A stretch of 45,827 nucleotides of DNA from Aliidiomarina sanyensis (GCF_003987175.1 NZ_PIPM01000016.1:1-45827), one strand, 5' to 3'. Positions 7,866 to 15,730 are shown, numbered from the stretch's first letter. A program made the numbers and translations. Notes: generated by a model not told the origin, from the letters alone.

Positions 7866-8531
7866 ATGAAAAACCTAGCGCGAGCGAACCGCCAGCGCAA
7901 ATTAGCCGCCCTTGAGGGGGCGGTTAATCCGGCGGACCAGAACAAGGCAATGAACAACTATGAGCTGATGCTTAAGCTACTGCACGAGCATAAGCGCCGG
8001 CTTAAAACCGTTCAAAGCTCAGAACGTAAAGCTGAGGTGAAAGCCCAGTTTATCCCTGAATACCGTGACTACCTCGCTGGTGTTATTCACGCCGGTACCG
8101 GGCAGCAAAATGACGTGCTAACCACCGTTATGCTGTGGTGCATTGACGCGGGTGAGTACAACCAAGGCCTCGACCTGGCGGAATACGTGCTCACGCATGA
8201 AATTGATATGCCAGACCAGTATGAACGCACTGCGCCAACACTGGTAACCGAGGAAGTAGCCAACCAGGCACTGAAGTTCATCGACAGTGAAACACCGGTG
8301 GCCATCGAGCACTTGGAGCGAGTAAGCAACATGGTTGCTGAGCTTGATATTTATGATCAGGTTCGCGCCAAGCTTATGAAGGCCATGGGCATTACTTACG
8401 GCAAAGGCGGCGACAACGAACGCGCCATTGCACACCTGAAGAAAGCGCTTGAGCTTGATGAAAAATCAGGCGTTAAAAAGCTTATTCAGGAATTTGAGAA
8501 AGCCCAGAAGAACAGCGCGGCAGGTGAATAA
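7866..8531 (+). CDS. M: Terminase small (endonuclease) subunit, P2 gpM
   Basis: 221 aa. It recognises and nicks cos DNA together with P. The arginine/lysine-rich N-terminus (NLARANRQRKLAALEG) and the C-terminal helical repeat (GNDERAIAHLKKALELDE-like) are typical of the family. Start ATG at 7866 follows CCGGAGATAGCAC. It lies 13 bases after N and before L, as in P2. Confidence 0.92.
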   Translation: MKNLARANRQRKLAALEGAVNPADQNKAMNNYELMLKLLHEHKRRLKTVQSSERKAEVKAQFIPEYRDYLAGVIHAGTGQQNDVLTTVMLWCIDAGEYNQGLDLAEYVLTHEIDMPDQYERTAPTLVTEEVANQALKFIDSETPVAIEHLERVSNMVAELDIYDQVRAKLMKAMGITYGKGGDNERAIAHLKKALELDEKSGVKKLIQEFEKAQKNSAAGE

Positions 8532-8562
8532 CCCCCGCTAAACGAGCGTAACCCACGCACCC

Positions 8563-8620
8563 TGGGAGGCTCGGAACCGATTGTTTTGCTCGCTGCGCAT
8601 GACGTTCCGACCACCTCCCA
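8563..8620 (+). other. Long imperfect hairpin between M and L
   Basis: TGGGAGG-C-TCGGAAC (8563-8577) pairs with GTTCCGA-CCA-CCTCCCA (8604-8620), leaving a 26-base loop. There is no T-run, so it is not a standard terminator. It may stabilise or process the capsid mRNA, separating abundant O-N-M message from L onwards. Confidence 0.55.
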
Positions 8621-8638
8621 ACCCATAGGAGTCATGAC

Positions 8639-9109
8639 GTGTCTTTTTTTGCAAATCAGAGCGAAATACAAAACCCCGCAGACGCGACCATTCAGAGCTC
8701 CCATTTTTGGCCAGCCATTCATTTAGAGAAGCTGAGAGAAGTTATGCGGCTGGACGGCAACGTAACAGCCCCTCGCCTTGAACACGCCGCAATCAATGCC
8801 GTAGCTGCAGTAAACCAAGAGCTTCGAGCATGGCGCCAAGAGCGTGAAGCAGAAGGCTATGACACATTGGCTGATGTTCCCGCTGAGCAGATCAATGACG
8901 AGAGCACTTATTTGCAGTGGTACGCCCGCGCCGTGTACTGCTTTTCACGCGCGAACCTGATAGAGCGAATGCGTGACTACGACACCACCAAAGCAGGCGC
9001 AGACAGTACAGACCCACTGGAACAAACTGTTATTGCGCTACGCCGTGACGCACGCTTTGCCATTCGCGACATTCTGGGCGTAACACATTCAACCGTGGCG
9101 TTACTGTAA
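8639..9109 (+). CDS. L: Head completion/stabilisation protein (P2 gpL)
   Basis: 156 aa. It stabilises the filled head and prepares it for tail joining. Family signs are the FWPAIHLEKLREVMRLDGNVT and RLEHAAINAVAAVNQEL-type helices and the end motif RFAIRDILG. The start is GTG at 8639, set by TAGGAGTCATGAC just upstream; no in-frame ATG fits. The stop overlaps the X start (TAATG). Confidence 0.93.
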   Translation: MSFFANQSEIQNPADATIQSSHFWPAIHLEKLREVMRLDGNVTAPRLEHAAINAVAAVNQELRAWRQEREAEGYDTLADVPAEQINDESTYLQWYARAVYCFSRANLIERMRDYDTTKAGADSTDPLEQTVIALRRDARFAIRDILGVTHSTVALL

Positions 9110-9312
9110 TGCTGGTTCGCGCAATTCAGGGCGACACGCTCGACGCGATATGCCAGCGCCACTATGGGCGCACAGGCCGGGTTACTGAAGAGGCATTAAG
9201 CGCCAACCCGGGCCTTGCCGACTTGGGGCCAGTTATCCCACAAGGAACGCTGGTAAAACTGCCAGAACACGCACCACCACAAGAAAAGAAGCTTGTACAA
9301 CTATGGGATTAG
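9109..9312 (+). CDS. X: Tail protein X, LysM-like
   Basis: 67 aa. A single LysM-like module (GDTLDAICQRHYGR ... ANPGLADLGPVIPQGTLVKLP) as in P2 gpX, a minor tail protein needed for tail assembly. The start ATG shares a base with the L stop codon (TAATG), so translation is coupled. It is followed by the lysis cassette. Confidence 0.93.
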   Translation: MLVRAIQGDTLDAICQRHYGRTGRVTEEALSANPGLADLGPVIPQGTLVKLPEHAPPQEKKLVQLWD

Positions 9313-9316
9313 AAGG

Positions 9317-9688
9317 ATGAATGAACCAATAGGCACCACTGCCGCAACCATGACCGCCGCCGGCACTGCTCTGGCCGCCCCGCTGCTGGGTGTCGACCCA
9401 GGCATTGCCATTGGCGCTGTTTGCGGCGCTGGTATTTTTGTAATGAACGAAGGCACTGAAAGCCACTGGAAACGCCTGTTTTTGTTTTTGGTTTCCGTGG
9501 CCCTTGGCTGCTTGGGTGCTACTTCCTTTGCGGCCATTATGAGCTGGTTTATTCCTGCCAGCGTACAAGTAAGCGCAGGCGTAGGCGCTGTAATTGCCAG
9601 CGCCGTTTCTGTCCGCATTGTCCAGCAACTTATTCGCCTGACTGAAACTACTGACTTTGCACAATTGTTCAGAGGCAAGAAGGGATGA
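9317..9688 (+). CDS. Putative holin (P2 Y position)
   Basis: 123 aa from ATG 9317 (a TTG at 9293 would add eight residues). Three hydrophobic stretches can be drawn (about residues 15-35, 50-72 and 78-100), with a charged C-terminus ending RGKKG. Its place between X and the endolysin is that of the P2 holin. Holins form inner-membrane lesions that release the endolysin. A second membrane protein follows at once, so one of the two may be the holin and the other an antiholin. The exact family is not certain. Confidence 0.75.
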   Translation: MNEPIGTTAATMTAAGTALAAPLLGVDPGIAIGAVCGAGIFVMNEGTESHWKRLFLFLVSVALGCLGATSFAAIMSWFIPASVQVSAGVGAVIASAVSVRIVQQLIRLTETTDFAQLFRGKKG

Positions 9689-10047
9689 TCACACTAACCG
9701 TTATATACGTGGCCTTATTGGCCACCATTGCGTTCCGTATTTTGTTGTTCACCCGCCATGGCACGCACAAGCCCATTATCGGCTGGCTGGCCTACAGCAT
9801 TATGGTGGCATCGTTCATACAAATTATTGCGGTGCTGAGCGGCATCACCAGCGCGCCCACTATTAGCGAAGTGGTTCTGGCCACCGCGCTGGCCATAGCC
9901 CTGCTGGCTCACCATGGCAACATCGCCCACTTAATCAAGGCCGACCAGAACGGCCCCAAGCCACTGCGCTGGCTTGCGTACGCACCGAAGACAAAGCCCG
10001 CCGCGAAGCGTAAGCGACAAGCCCACAATAACAAGGTGAACTCATGA
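9685..10047 (+). CDS. Putative 3-TM holin / antiholin
   Basis: 120 aa, with three hydrophobic segments (about 3-20, 31-52 and 63-79) and a strongly basic tail (KTKPAAKRKRQAHNNK). Resembles the putative 3TM holin family found beside endolysins in P2-like phages. The start overlaps the previous gene by 4 bases (ATGA) and its end overlaps the endolysin start, giving a tightly coupled lysis cassette. Which membrane protein forms the hole cannot be told from sequence. Confidence 0.75.
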   Translation: MITLTVIYVALLATIAFRILLFTRHGTHKPIIGWLAYSIMVASFIQIIAVLSGITSAPTISEVVLATALAIALLAHHGNIAHLIKADQNGPKPLRWLAYAPKTKPAAKRKRQAHNNKVNS

Positions 10048-10895
10048 GAAACGGAGACGTAGGCGCGAATGTGCGCACCCTGCAGCAAGACCTGAACGCC
10101 GCAGGCGCAAAGCCCAAGCTGGTAGTAGATGGCTGGTTTGGTGATAAAACTGAAGCGGCCGTTATTGCATTCCAGGAAAAGCACGGCATTACCGCCATTG
10201 GCGTTGCTGGCCCGCGAACGCTAGCCGCCCTAGCTGGCGTGATTGACCCGAAGCGGTTGGGCAAAAAAGACCTGCAGCAAGCCGCTGAAAAGTTGGGTGT
10301 GAAACTTGCTGTTATTGCTGCAATCGCGCAGGTGGAAAGCTCAGGCAGTGGCTTTTTCAGCAATGGCAAGGCCGCCATTTTGTATGAACGGCATATTTTT
10401 TACCGCCAAGTGGCCAGCGAAGACCGCGCCAAAGCTGATCAGCTAGCCCGCCAGTACCCCAACCTGTGCAATACCGGCATGGGCGGCTACACCGGCGGCA
10501 TTGGCGAATACCAGCGCCGTGGCAAAGCTGAGCAACTGCATAAAGAGGCAGCATTGAAAGCCTGCAGTTACGGCTTATTTCAGATCATGGGTTTCCATGC
10601 TGAAACATTGGGCTATGAATCGGTTCAGCACTTTGTAGACGCCATGAACCAGAGCGAAGGGCAACAGCTTGACGCCTTGGTTCGCTTCATTCAGGCCAAC
10701 CCCAATTTGAAAAAAGCATTGGACGAAGGCGACTGGCGAGCGTTCGCACGTGGTTACAACGGCCCCAGCTTCCACGTGAACATGTATGACGTGAAGCTTG
10801 AACGCGCTTATGAGCACTTTGCGCAAGTGTACAAAGAGCCAGAGCCCGCCCCTGCGAAGGCAAAACGCACCCGCAGAGGCAGCGCCAAGCAATGA
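10044..10895 (+). CDS. Endolysin: N-acetylmuramidase with peptidoglycan-binding domain
   Basis: 283 aa. The N-terminal PG_binding_1 module (residues about 1-65: VRTLQQDL ... DGWFGDKTEAAVIAFQ) is followed by an N-acetylmuramidase domain (about 75-265), with candidate catalytic E98 in AQVESSGSGFF and the signature YGLFQIMGFHAETLGY. It cuts the glycan backbone of the host wall at lysis. No signal peptide, so release depends on the holins just upstream. A basic tail (AKAKRTRRGSAKQ) may aid wall binding. ATGA overlaps on both sides. Confidence 0.95.
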   Translation: MRNGDVGANVRTLQQDLNAAGAKPKLVVDGWFGDKTEAAVIAFQEKHGITAIGVAGPRTLAALAGVIDPKRLGKKDLQQAAEKLGVKLAVIAAIAQVESSGSGFFSNGKAAILYERHIFYRQVASEDRAKADQLARQYPNLCNTGMGGYTGGIGEYQRRGKAEQLHKEAALKACSYGLFQIMGFHAETLGYESVQHFVDAMNQSEGQQLDALVRFIQANPNLKKALDEGDWRAFARGYNGPSFHVNMYDVKLERAYEHFAQVYKEPEPAPAKAKRTRRGSAKQ

Positions 10896-11338
10896 AGCTG
10901 AAACTGGGCGCCATGGCGTTGGTGGTGATTGCTGGTCTTTACGCCTGGCTGCAGTACACCAACGCTCAGCTGATACAAGAACGCCTTGACCAGGCGAACG
11001 CTGCGCAGCTCGCAACCGAAACAACGCTTAAGCGCCTGCAGGAAAACTACAGCGCGAACGCACAGGCACTCAACAGCCTGCAACACGAACTGCAAAGCGC
11101 CCAGCAAAACCTGCTGCAACGCAGCGCCGAATGGGAAGCATTGAAACGTGAACATGACGACCTTAAAGAATGGGCTGAAACTATGTTGCCTGCTGCCGCT
11201 CGCGAGCTGCACCAGCGCCCCGCAATCACCGGCGCCCGTGGTTATCGAGATTGGTTGTCCAATGGTGACGCCGTGCAGCCTGCCACCCAGCAGCCCGAAA
11301 ACCAACCAAGACCTGAGCCAAGACATCCGCAACATTGA
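10892..11338 (+). CDS. lysB: Inner-membrane spanin (LysB/Rz-like)
   Basis: 148 aa. One N-terminal membrane anchor (about residues 4-20), a long glutamine-rich coiled coil (about 25-100), and a proline/glutamine-rich C-terminus. This is the i-spanin layout. It bridges the periplasm to its lipoprotein partner, which is encoded inside it in another frame (11148-11438), and together they fuse inner and outer membranes in the last step of lysis. Coupled to the endolysin by an ATGA overlap. Confidence 0.9.
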   Translation: MKLKLGAMALVVIAGLYAWLQYTNAQLIQERLDQANAAQLATETTLKRLQENYSANAQALNSLQHELQSAQQNLLQRSAEWEALKREHDDLKEWAETMLPAAARELHQRPAITGARGYRDWLSNGDAVQPATQQPENQPRPEPRHPQH

Positions 11339-11438
11339 AGCTGCGTGGCACGCCTGCGCAGCCAAGGTGGACGTTATTGTTCAGTGTCAGGAGCGAGCAA
11401 ATGAAACGCAAAATGAGAAAACAAGCCAAGGCAATTAG
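11148..11438 (+). CDS. lysC: Outer-membrane spanin lipoprotein (LysC/Rz1-like), embedded in lysB
   Basis: 96 aa from GTG 11148, or 94 from ATG 11154. Signal peptide with lipobox LPLASC (Cys21 from the GTG start), then a proline-rich stretch (PQSPAP ... SLPPSSP) and conserved cysteines, as in P2 LysC/Rz1. It starts within lysB in the +1 frame and runs 100 bases past it. Nested i-/o-spanin genes are a known feature, so this is real and not a shadow frame. Confidence 0.88.
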   Translation: MNMTTLKNGLKLCCLLPLASCTSAPQSPAPVVIEIGCPMVTPCSLPPSSPKTNQDLSQDIRNIEAAWHACAAKVDVIVQCQERANETQNEKTSQGN

Positions 11439-11661
11439 TGAGCGCGTAAGCATGATAGTGCCGCACGATGGCTGCATTCTGCAAGTACCCGCTGACGTGG
11501 GGCCCGAGGAAGCCCAGCAGCTGAGCGCAGAACTTCACCGCATCTGGCCAAACCGCAACTTTTTACTGGTCGCCGGCAACATTCGCCAGCTCAGCGAAGA
11601 GGAAATGAACAAGCAAGGCTGGTACCGCCAACCGCACGCGGGGGCCGAACACAGTGAATAA
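11401..11661 (+). CDS. Small phage protein of unknown function
   Basis: 86 aa from ATG 11401, set by CAGGAGCGAGCAA; the open frame extends further upstream but over lysC. Basic N-terminus (KRKMRKQAK), then a mixed alpha/beta segment. It overlaps lysC at the front and gpR at the back, in the slot where P2-like phages carry small unassigned genes before R. No family was recognised. Confidence 0.75.
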   Translation: MKRKMRKQAKAISERVSMIVPHDGCILQVPADVGPEEAQQLSAELHRIWPNRNFLLVAGNIRQLSEEEMNKQGWYRQPHAGAEHSE

Positions 11662-12136
11662 GCCCAACCAGATACGCGACCTGTTAATTAATGCTCTGCC
11701 ATTCTTGGGCCGCAACCCTGACCGCCTGCAGGTTTACATTGACCAGGGCAACTTAGCTGCCACCACAGTGAAAGAAAACCTCAGCTTCGAGTACCAGTAT
11801 AAGTGCATTGTGCTGGTGACCGATTATGCCGACCATTCCGACACTATTATGGTGCCGCTGCTGGCATGGCTTTACCGCAACCAGCATGAGCTATTGGCCA
11901 ACCCTGACAAGCGCAAAACTGGCATTCAGTTTCGCGCGGAGCTTTTGAACAACAACACCGCCGACATTGAAATAACGCTGGACCTGACCGAGCGGGTAAA
12001 GGTAAGCCAGACCGATGAAGGCATGAAGGTGGAGCACCTGCCAGAACCTGACATAAACCCCTATGCCGAATTTGAGTGGGAGCTATTTATTCAGGGGCAA
12101 CAGGTAGAAGTTGGCGACACAGGCGGCGAACCATGA
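11654..12136 (+). CDS. R: Tail completion protein (P2 gpR)
   Basis: 160 aa, GTG start overlapping the preceding gene by 8 bases. Matches the gpR family by length and by features such as NQIRDLLINALPFLGRNPDRL, the central VTDYADHSDTIMVPLLAWL and an acidic C-terminal end. It caps the tail so that it can join the head. Paired with S through an ATGA overlap. Confidence 0.92.
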   Translation: MNKPNQIRDLLINALPFLGRNPDRLQVYIDQGNLAATTVKENLSFEYQYKCIVLVTDYADHSDTIMVPLLAWLYRNQHELLANPDKRKTGIQFRAELLNNNTADIEITLDLTERVKVSQTDEGMKVEHLPEPDINPYAEFEWELFIQGQQVEVGDTGGEP

Positions 12137-12588
12137 GTGATGACCTACACCTGATAAACGACCGCGTTGACGCCCTGCTGAACAACCTCAGCGCTGGCGA
12201 GCGCAAGCGTTTAACCCGCGACATTGCGCGCACTATGCGTGGCAGCCAAGCCCGGCGCATCAGGGAGAACCGCAACCCAGACGGTACGCCCCACGCCCCA
12301 CGCAAACCACAAGAGCAACCCACGGGGCGCAGACGCCGAGGCAGCTTGCGTATGTTCAGGCGCATTCACCGCACCCAGTTTATGCGGCCCAGCTCAAACC
12401 CGAACGAGGCGGGCGTAGGCTTTCGCGGTTTAGTAAGCCGCATAGCGCGGGAGCACCATTACGGCCTGCGCGCCCGGGTGAATAAAAATACTCGAGTACA
12501 GATGGAAGAACGCCAGTTACTTGGCTTTACAAAGCAAGACTTGCAGACCGTAGAAGACTTGATGATTCAGCACTTAGCCAAGCGCTAA
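12133..12588 (+). CDS. S: Tail completion / virion morphogenesis protein (P2 gpS)
   Basis: 151 aa from ATG 12133, which overlaps the R stop (ATGA). Features of the phage virion morphogenesis family are the ERKRLTRDIARTMRGSQARRI helix, the very basic middle with RRRRGSLRMFRRI, and REHHYGLR ... ERQLLGFT towards the end. Last gene of the capsid/lysis operon; a leftward moron follows convergently. Confidence 0.92.
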   Translation: MSDDLHLINDRVDALLNNLSAGERKRLTRDIARTMRGSQARRIRENRNPDGTPHAPRKPQEQPTGRRRRGSLRMFRRIHRTQFMRPSSNPNEAGVGFRGLVSRIAREHHYGLRARVNKNTRVQMEERQLLGFTKQDLQTVEDLMIQHLAKR

Positions 12589-12626
12589 GTGCCGCTCTTT
12601 AAAATTACAGAAGAACTAATATGGGA

Positions 12627-13172
12627 CTATTTGTGTTCCTGAATGAACTGCTCTGCAGATACCAGCGCCTCATTATACAGACGAACTCTTTCTTCATATT
12701 CATCAGTGTTTCTGAACGCAACAGGATTAAGCATCATGCTAACCAGCGTTCCTGGCTGAGAAGAAAAACCTTCAAACACAAGCTGAATATCACTTGGTTG
12801 ACGCCAGTCATCCATAAGCTTTTGGCTTTGCTGGCGAAAGCTTTGCGCAAAGGCTCCCCACTGACCAGCTGCATAATCATCATCAGGACTTGCTTGCCAC
12901 CAAGCCTCTTTTGCGGTCTCAATCTGCGCACGAAGGCGCTTAACCTCTTCAATCCAACCTTCATAGTACGCCGCTTTTTCTGCGAGAAGCTGCGCCCGCT
13001 CATCCTCGACTACATCTTCCGACTGATCGCCCTGGCCGACAGCTGGCACCGGCTCACTAACTTCAACAGCAACTTGCTCATAGCTTTCTTTTGGCTGCTC
13101 ATCTTCAACGAACGCACCAATAACAGCCAGCCCGAACAGGACACCCAGAGTTATATAAATTCCTTTTTTCAT
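12627..13172 (-). CDS. Moron: signal-anchored periplasmic protein of unknown function
   Basis: 181 aa from ATG 13172 (GAGGTG five bases upstream; a GTG at 13178 is possible). The N-terminal hydrophobic segment (KKGIYITLGVLFGLAVIGAFV) is followed by an acidic linker and a helical domain rich in Glu, Gln and Trp. It reads against the late operon with its own candidate promoter (13203-13231), so it is probably made in the lysogen. Anchored phage proteins of this kind often block superinfection or alter the envelope. That role is a guess from context; no family was recognised. Confidence 0.75.
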   Translation of the reverse strand: MKKGIYITLGVLFGLAVIGAFVEDEQPKESYEQVAVEVSEPVPAVGQGDQSEDVVEDERAQLLAEKAAYYEGWIEEVKRLRAQIETAKEAWWQASPDDDYAAGQWGAFAQSFRQQSQKLMDDWRQPSDIQLVFEGFSSQPGTLVSMMLNPVAFRNTDEYEERVRLYNEALVSAEQFIQEHK

Positions 13173-13202
13173 GATCACCTCACGCAGTTAATTGAGCAGG
13201 TA

Positions 13203-13231
13203 TTTTTAGCACTTTTATAGGTTCTTTACAA
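13203..13231 (-). promoter_or_regulatory. Candidate sigma-70 promoter of the moron
   Basis: On the minus strand TTGTAA, a 17-base spacer and TAAAAA, in an AT-rich stretch about 30-60 bases before the moron start. Found by eye; sequence only. Confidence 0.5.
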
Positions 13232-13385
13232 ACACTTGCCAGCCGTCATAGGTGTGCGTAGTCTTTTGCCCGCGCGCAATAACTAACACCAGCCGGTTGG
13301 ACTAACTACGGAGTATTACTATGGAATGCAATAAAATCGGCTTGGGTGGCTTTACCGCCCGAATAAAATGTGCAAGACTATTCGC

Positions 13386-13432
13386 AGCTGGATTAGACAC
13401 CCAGCTAACGAGTTGGCGGATTAGACACCCGC
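13386..13432 (+). other. Twin hairpins with identical loops in a leader region
   Basis: AGCTGG (13386-13391) / CCAGCT (13401-13406) and GCGG (13416-13419) / CCGC (13429-13432) both present the same nine-base loop ATTAGACAC. The stems differ while the loop is kept, which points to a selected RNA motif. The surrounding stretch 13232-13626 holds no convincing gene, although a frame is open from 13321. It leads into the small-gene block at 13627. Possible roles are a protein-binding RNA (the loop edge carries GGA), an antisense target or a leader. Confidence 0.5.
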
Positions 13433-13626
13433 AAGCTTTGAACCACAAGGGACACGAAAGACTTCATGCGTTAAACCCAGCACCCCGCTGGGCCATTCAA
13501 CACGAACCGTTGACTGGGGGCATGGGTCGGGAGCCAAAGAAAACGCCCCCATCTGTGCATTCCCTTGTGGTGCACTGTCTTGCGGCTACCCGATCCGCCA
13601 TTTCCAAACACAAGGAGATGGCAACA

Positions 13627-13800
13627 ATGGTTTATACCTTTATCGTGGCTCATAGCAGCCAAAAACTGGCTCAGCTTAAAAAGCTGCGCACCGTTTCAAC
13701 CTTCGCCCACACTGAAGAGCAAGCCCGCAAAAACTTCCCTGGCATGCCACTGGTATTGCAGGCCCGCACACACGCTCGCCGTGAAGGGGGTGTTGCATGA
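13627..13800 (+). CDS. Small phage protein, perhaps Icd/Ash-like
   Basis: 57 aa from ATG 13627, chosen because AAGGAG stands nine bases upstream. The frame is open back to 13321, but that part overlies a structured leader. The layout TFIVAHSS ... RTVSTFAHTEEQARKNFPG ... LQART is reminiscent of short 'host cell division inhibitor Icd-like' prophage proteins. The likeness is weak and from memory. First of seven overlapping small genes. Confidence 0.6.
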   Translation: MVYTFIVAHSSQKLAQLKKLRTVSTFAHTEEQARKNFPGMPLVLQARTHARREGGVA

Positions 13801-14087
13801 GCCAGTCCAAAATACACCCACGCACTGGCATCGCGTTTTTCACCCGCCACGACCTGATGACCATTGAAAACCTGCGGCTGAGAGGCAAGGTGGAAAGCCA
13901 GCGTGCACAAATGAACGAGCTGCGCCGGCAGCTCACGGAAAGCGAAGAACGCAACGCACACAGCAACGCCATGTTGCGCCGCGCCACACGCCTGCTTGAT
14001 GAAGTTGTGTACTCAAAGCAGCAAAGCAGCGAGCTGATTGAAGAGGTTGAGCAGCTACGCCAAATCAGCGCGGGAGGTGACCTATGA
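13797..14087 (+). CDS. Small coiled-coil phage protein, unknown
   Basis: 96 aa, starting by ATGA overlap with the previous gene. Nearly all helical; residues about 25-90 look like a coiled coil (MNELRRQLTESEERN, SELIEEVEQLRQ). No membrane segment or catalytic motif. Part of the tightly packed block 13627-15715 between late operons. Function unknown. Confidence 0.75.
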   Translation: MSQSKIHPRTGIAFFTRHDLMTIENLRLRGKVESQRAQMNELRRQLTESEERNAHSNAMLRRATRLLDEVVYSKQQSSELIEEVEQLRQISAGGDL

Positions 14088-14374
14088 ACCACGCCACCCA
14101 AGCCGTGTTTGAAAGCACCTTAGCAGTAGAGCGAACGGGCGGGCTTTCGTTTGAAAGCGCCGCGCTGGGCGTGGTTAGCACCGAGCAGGCCGCGCGTAAG
14201 CTTGAAGAGTTTTGGCGTAACTGCAGCAATGAAATGGCCAGTGACCCATGCTTTGAGCCATGCCACGGCATGGTGAGCTGGATGCACGCCGCATTGCACC
14301 ACTGGTTAAACAGCGTCGACTTCATTGCGGTAGTTGAAAAGCTGAGCGAAGCGCGGGAGGTAGCCCATGCCTAA
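14084..14374 (+). CDS. Small phage protein, unknown
   Basis: 96 aa, ATGA overlap with the previous gene. Helical, with a cysteine/histidine-containing centre (EFWRNCSNEMASDPCFEPCHG) that could hold a metal. No family was recognised. Overlaps the next gene by 8 bases, so it is translated as part of the same unit. Confidence 0.72.
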   Translation: MNHATQAVFESTLAVERTGGLSFESAALGVVSTEQAARKLEEFWRNCSNEMASDPCFEPCHGMVSWMHAALHHWLNSVDFIAVVEKLSEAREVAHA

Positions 14375-14705
14375 GCGCTTAACATCCATTAATAACCTTG
14401 CTGGCAATATCAACGTGCACAGCCTGGGCCAGCGCGTTCGTATCGACATTGGCCCTCTCAACATTGAGGTACCACAGCGCAGCATTCGCCTAACCCGCGA
14501 CCTTGCGCCCGGCTGCCCAGGTGTTGAGTTCGGCATGCTGGAAGTTATGGCGGATTCACATTGCCGTAACTGTGGGGGTCCTGTTCGGATTGCGCTGGGG
14601 TTAAACCCGAAGCAATTGAAGCGCCTACGCAACGAACTGCCCCATAGTGAGTATGCGGACAACCGCTTTCTGTCACCAGTTGAGCGGGGTGCGTTATGTG
14701 TATAG
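14367..14705 (+). CDS. Small phage protein with CxxC pair, unknown
   Basis: 112 aa; start ATG 14367 after GGGAGGTAGCCC. A beta-rich first half (INVHSLGQRVRIDIGPLNIEV) is followed by a lone SHCRNCGG pair near residue 66 and a basic helix. One CxxC suggests metal binding only if it dimerises or uses C-terminal Cys. Function unknown; overlaps the next gene. Confidence 0.72.
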   Translation: MPKRLTSINNLAGNINVHSLGQRVRIDIGPLNIEVPQRSIRLTRDLAPGCPGVEFGMLEVMADSHCRNCGGPVRIALGLNPKQLKRLRNELPHSEYADNRFLSPVERGALCV

Positions 14706-14998
14706 CAGAACACCCAAAAGGCTGGGCGGTTCACCTGGAACAGGGCGCCGCAATCATGGTGCTAAAAGGGTTCAACGTGATCACCATTCACGCGCACCCG
14801 CTGACGGTTGAGACCACCCGGGAACAGTGCCTGATTAAGGCGCACCCAGAGGCAGCGCCAGAGTCGTACCGGCTCTTTGTTACGACGCCGAACGAGAAGC
14901 ACGTTTATATTCACGTTTTAATTAACCGCGAAGCCGCCCTTTGGCTGGCTGAGAACTGCGGCATTAAAAACAACCTGGTTAACGAGGTGAAGCCATGA
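14696..14998 (+). CDS. Small phage protein, unknown
   Basis: 100 aa, overlapping the previous gene by 10 bases and the next by 4 (ATGA). Predicted mixed alpha/beta fold; no motif recognised. Its tight coupling on both sides argues that it is a real gene. Confidence 0.72.
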   Translation: MCIAEHPKGWAVHLEQGAAIMVLKGFNVITIHAHPLTVETTREQCLIKAHPEAAPESYRLFVTTPNEKHVYIHVLINREAALWLAENCGIKNNLVNEVKP

Positions 14999-15501
14999 GC
15001 CAGCCAGCATTAGCACTACACGATAGCAAGCCCGCGAACTGCTGGGCATTAACCCTGACCGATGGTGAAGTCACGCAAACCCTGATTGTGCGCGCACCCA
15101 ACGAAGGCCGCGCCCGTGAATGGGCCATGGAGCGAACCAAGCTACCCCGTGAGCACTGTATTATTAACAGCTGCAGGCCGGTTGAGCACTGGGTTCACCG
15201 CCGTGATGCTATGGTTACTATGGTAGACCCGCGCCTGAACCACCTACGCGCAATTGCGGAGCCGCACGGTTTGCAGGTTTACCAGTTTTTGGGTGAAGCC
15301 ATGCCCCGCGCCGTTGTGATTGCCAGCCCTGAAGACCACAAAGCACTTCAGGACGGCATTCAGTGGACTGCAGAACGCTGCCAGCGGCTTGAGCGCGCAT
15401 TGAACGATTGTGTTTCTGTCATGACTAATGGCGACACAGAATCACTTGACCACGCCACCGCTTTGCGTGTGGCCACCATTCTTCTGAAAGGAGATAAGTA
15501 A
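14995..15501 (+). CDS. Phage protein, unknown
   Basis: 168 aa, the largest of the small-gene block. The N-terminal beta-rich segment (CWALTLTDGEVTQTLIVRAPNEGRA) resembles a small strand-helix fold, and the C-terminal third is helical. ATGA overlap with the previous gene; GGAGATAAGTA near its end is the ribosome site of the next gene. Function unknown. Confidence 0.75.
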   Translation: MSQPALALHDSKPANCWALTLTDGEVTQTLIVRAPNEGRAREWAMERTKLPREHCIINSCRPVEHWVHRRDAMVTMVDPRLNHLRAIAEPHGLQVYQFLGEAMPRAVVIASPEDHKALQDGIQWTAERCQRLERALNDCVSVMTNGDTESLDHATALRVATILLKGDK

Positions 15502-15502
15502 T

Positions 15503-15715
15503 ATGGCCACTCCAATTTTGCTAGACGAGTACCGAGACCTACCCACCAAGCAACAAGCAAGCTTGATGATTGATGAATCAGTCACCGCAATGGAATGCCT
15601 GACAGAGCTTTTGGAGGCCGCCGGCAGCGAGAAGGTGGAAGCGGATAAGGTGGCTAAGTTAATGAAGCTACACGTCAATAACATTCAAGCCTGGTCTATC
15701 GAAGCCAGCGAATAA
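15503..15715 (+). CDS. Small phage protein, unknown
   Basis: 70 aa, acidic and helical, start ATG 15503 after AAAGGAGATAAGTAAT. Last gene of the block; the terminator at 15731-15758 follows. No family recognised. Confidence 0.72.
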   Translation: MATPILLDEYRDLPTKQQASLMIDESVTAMECLTELLEAAGSEKVEADKVAKLMKLHVNNIQAWSIEASE

Positions 15716-15730
15716 AAACCACCACACCAA

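Noticed and set aside
12621-13220. 199-aa plus-strand frame over the moron
   Set aside because: No ribosome site, odd composition; mirror of the minus-strand gene that has a signal anchor, ribosome site and promoter.
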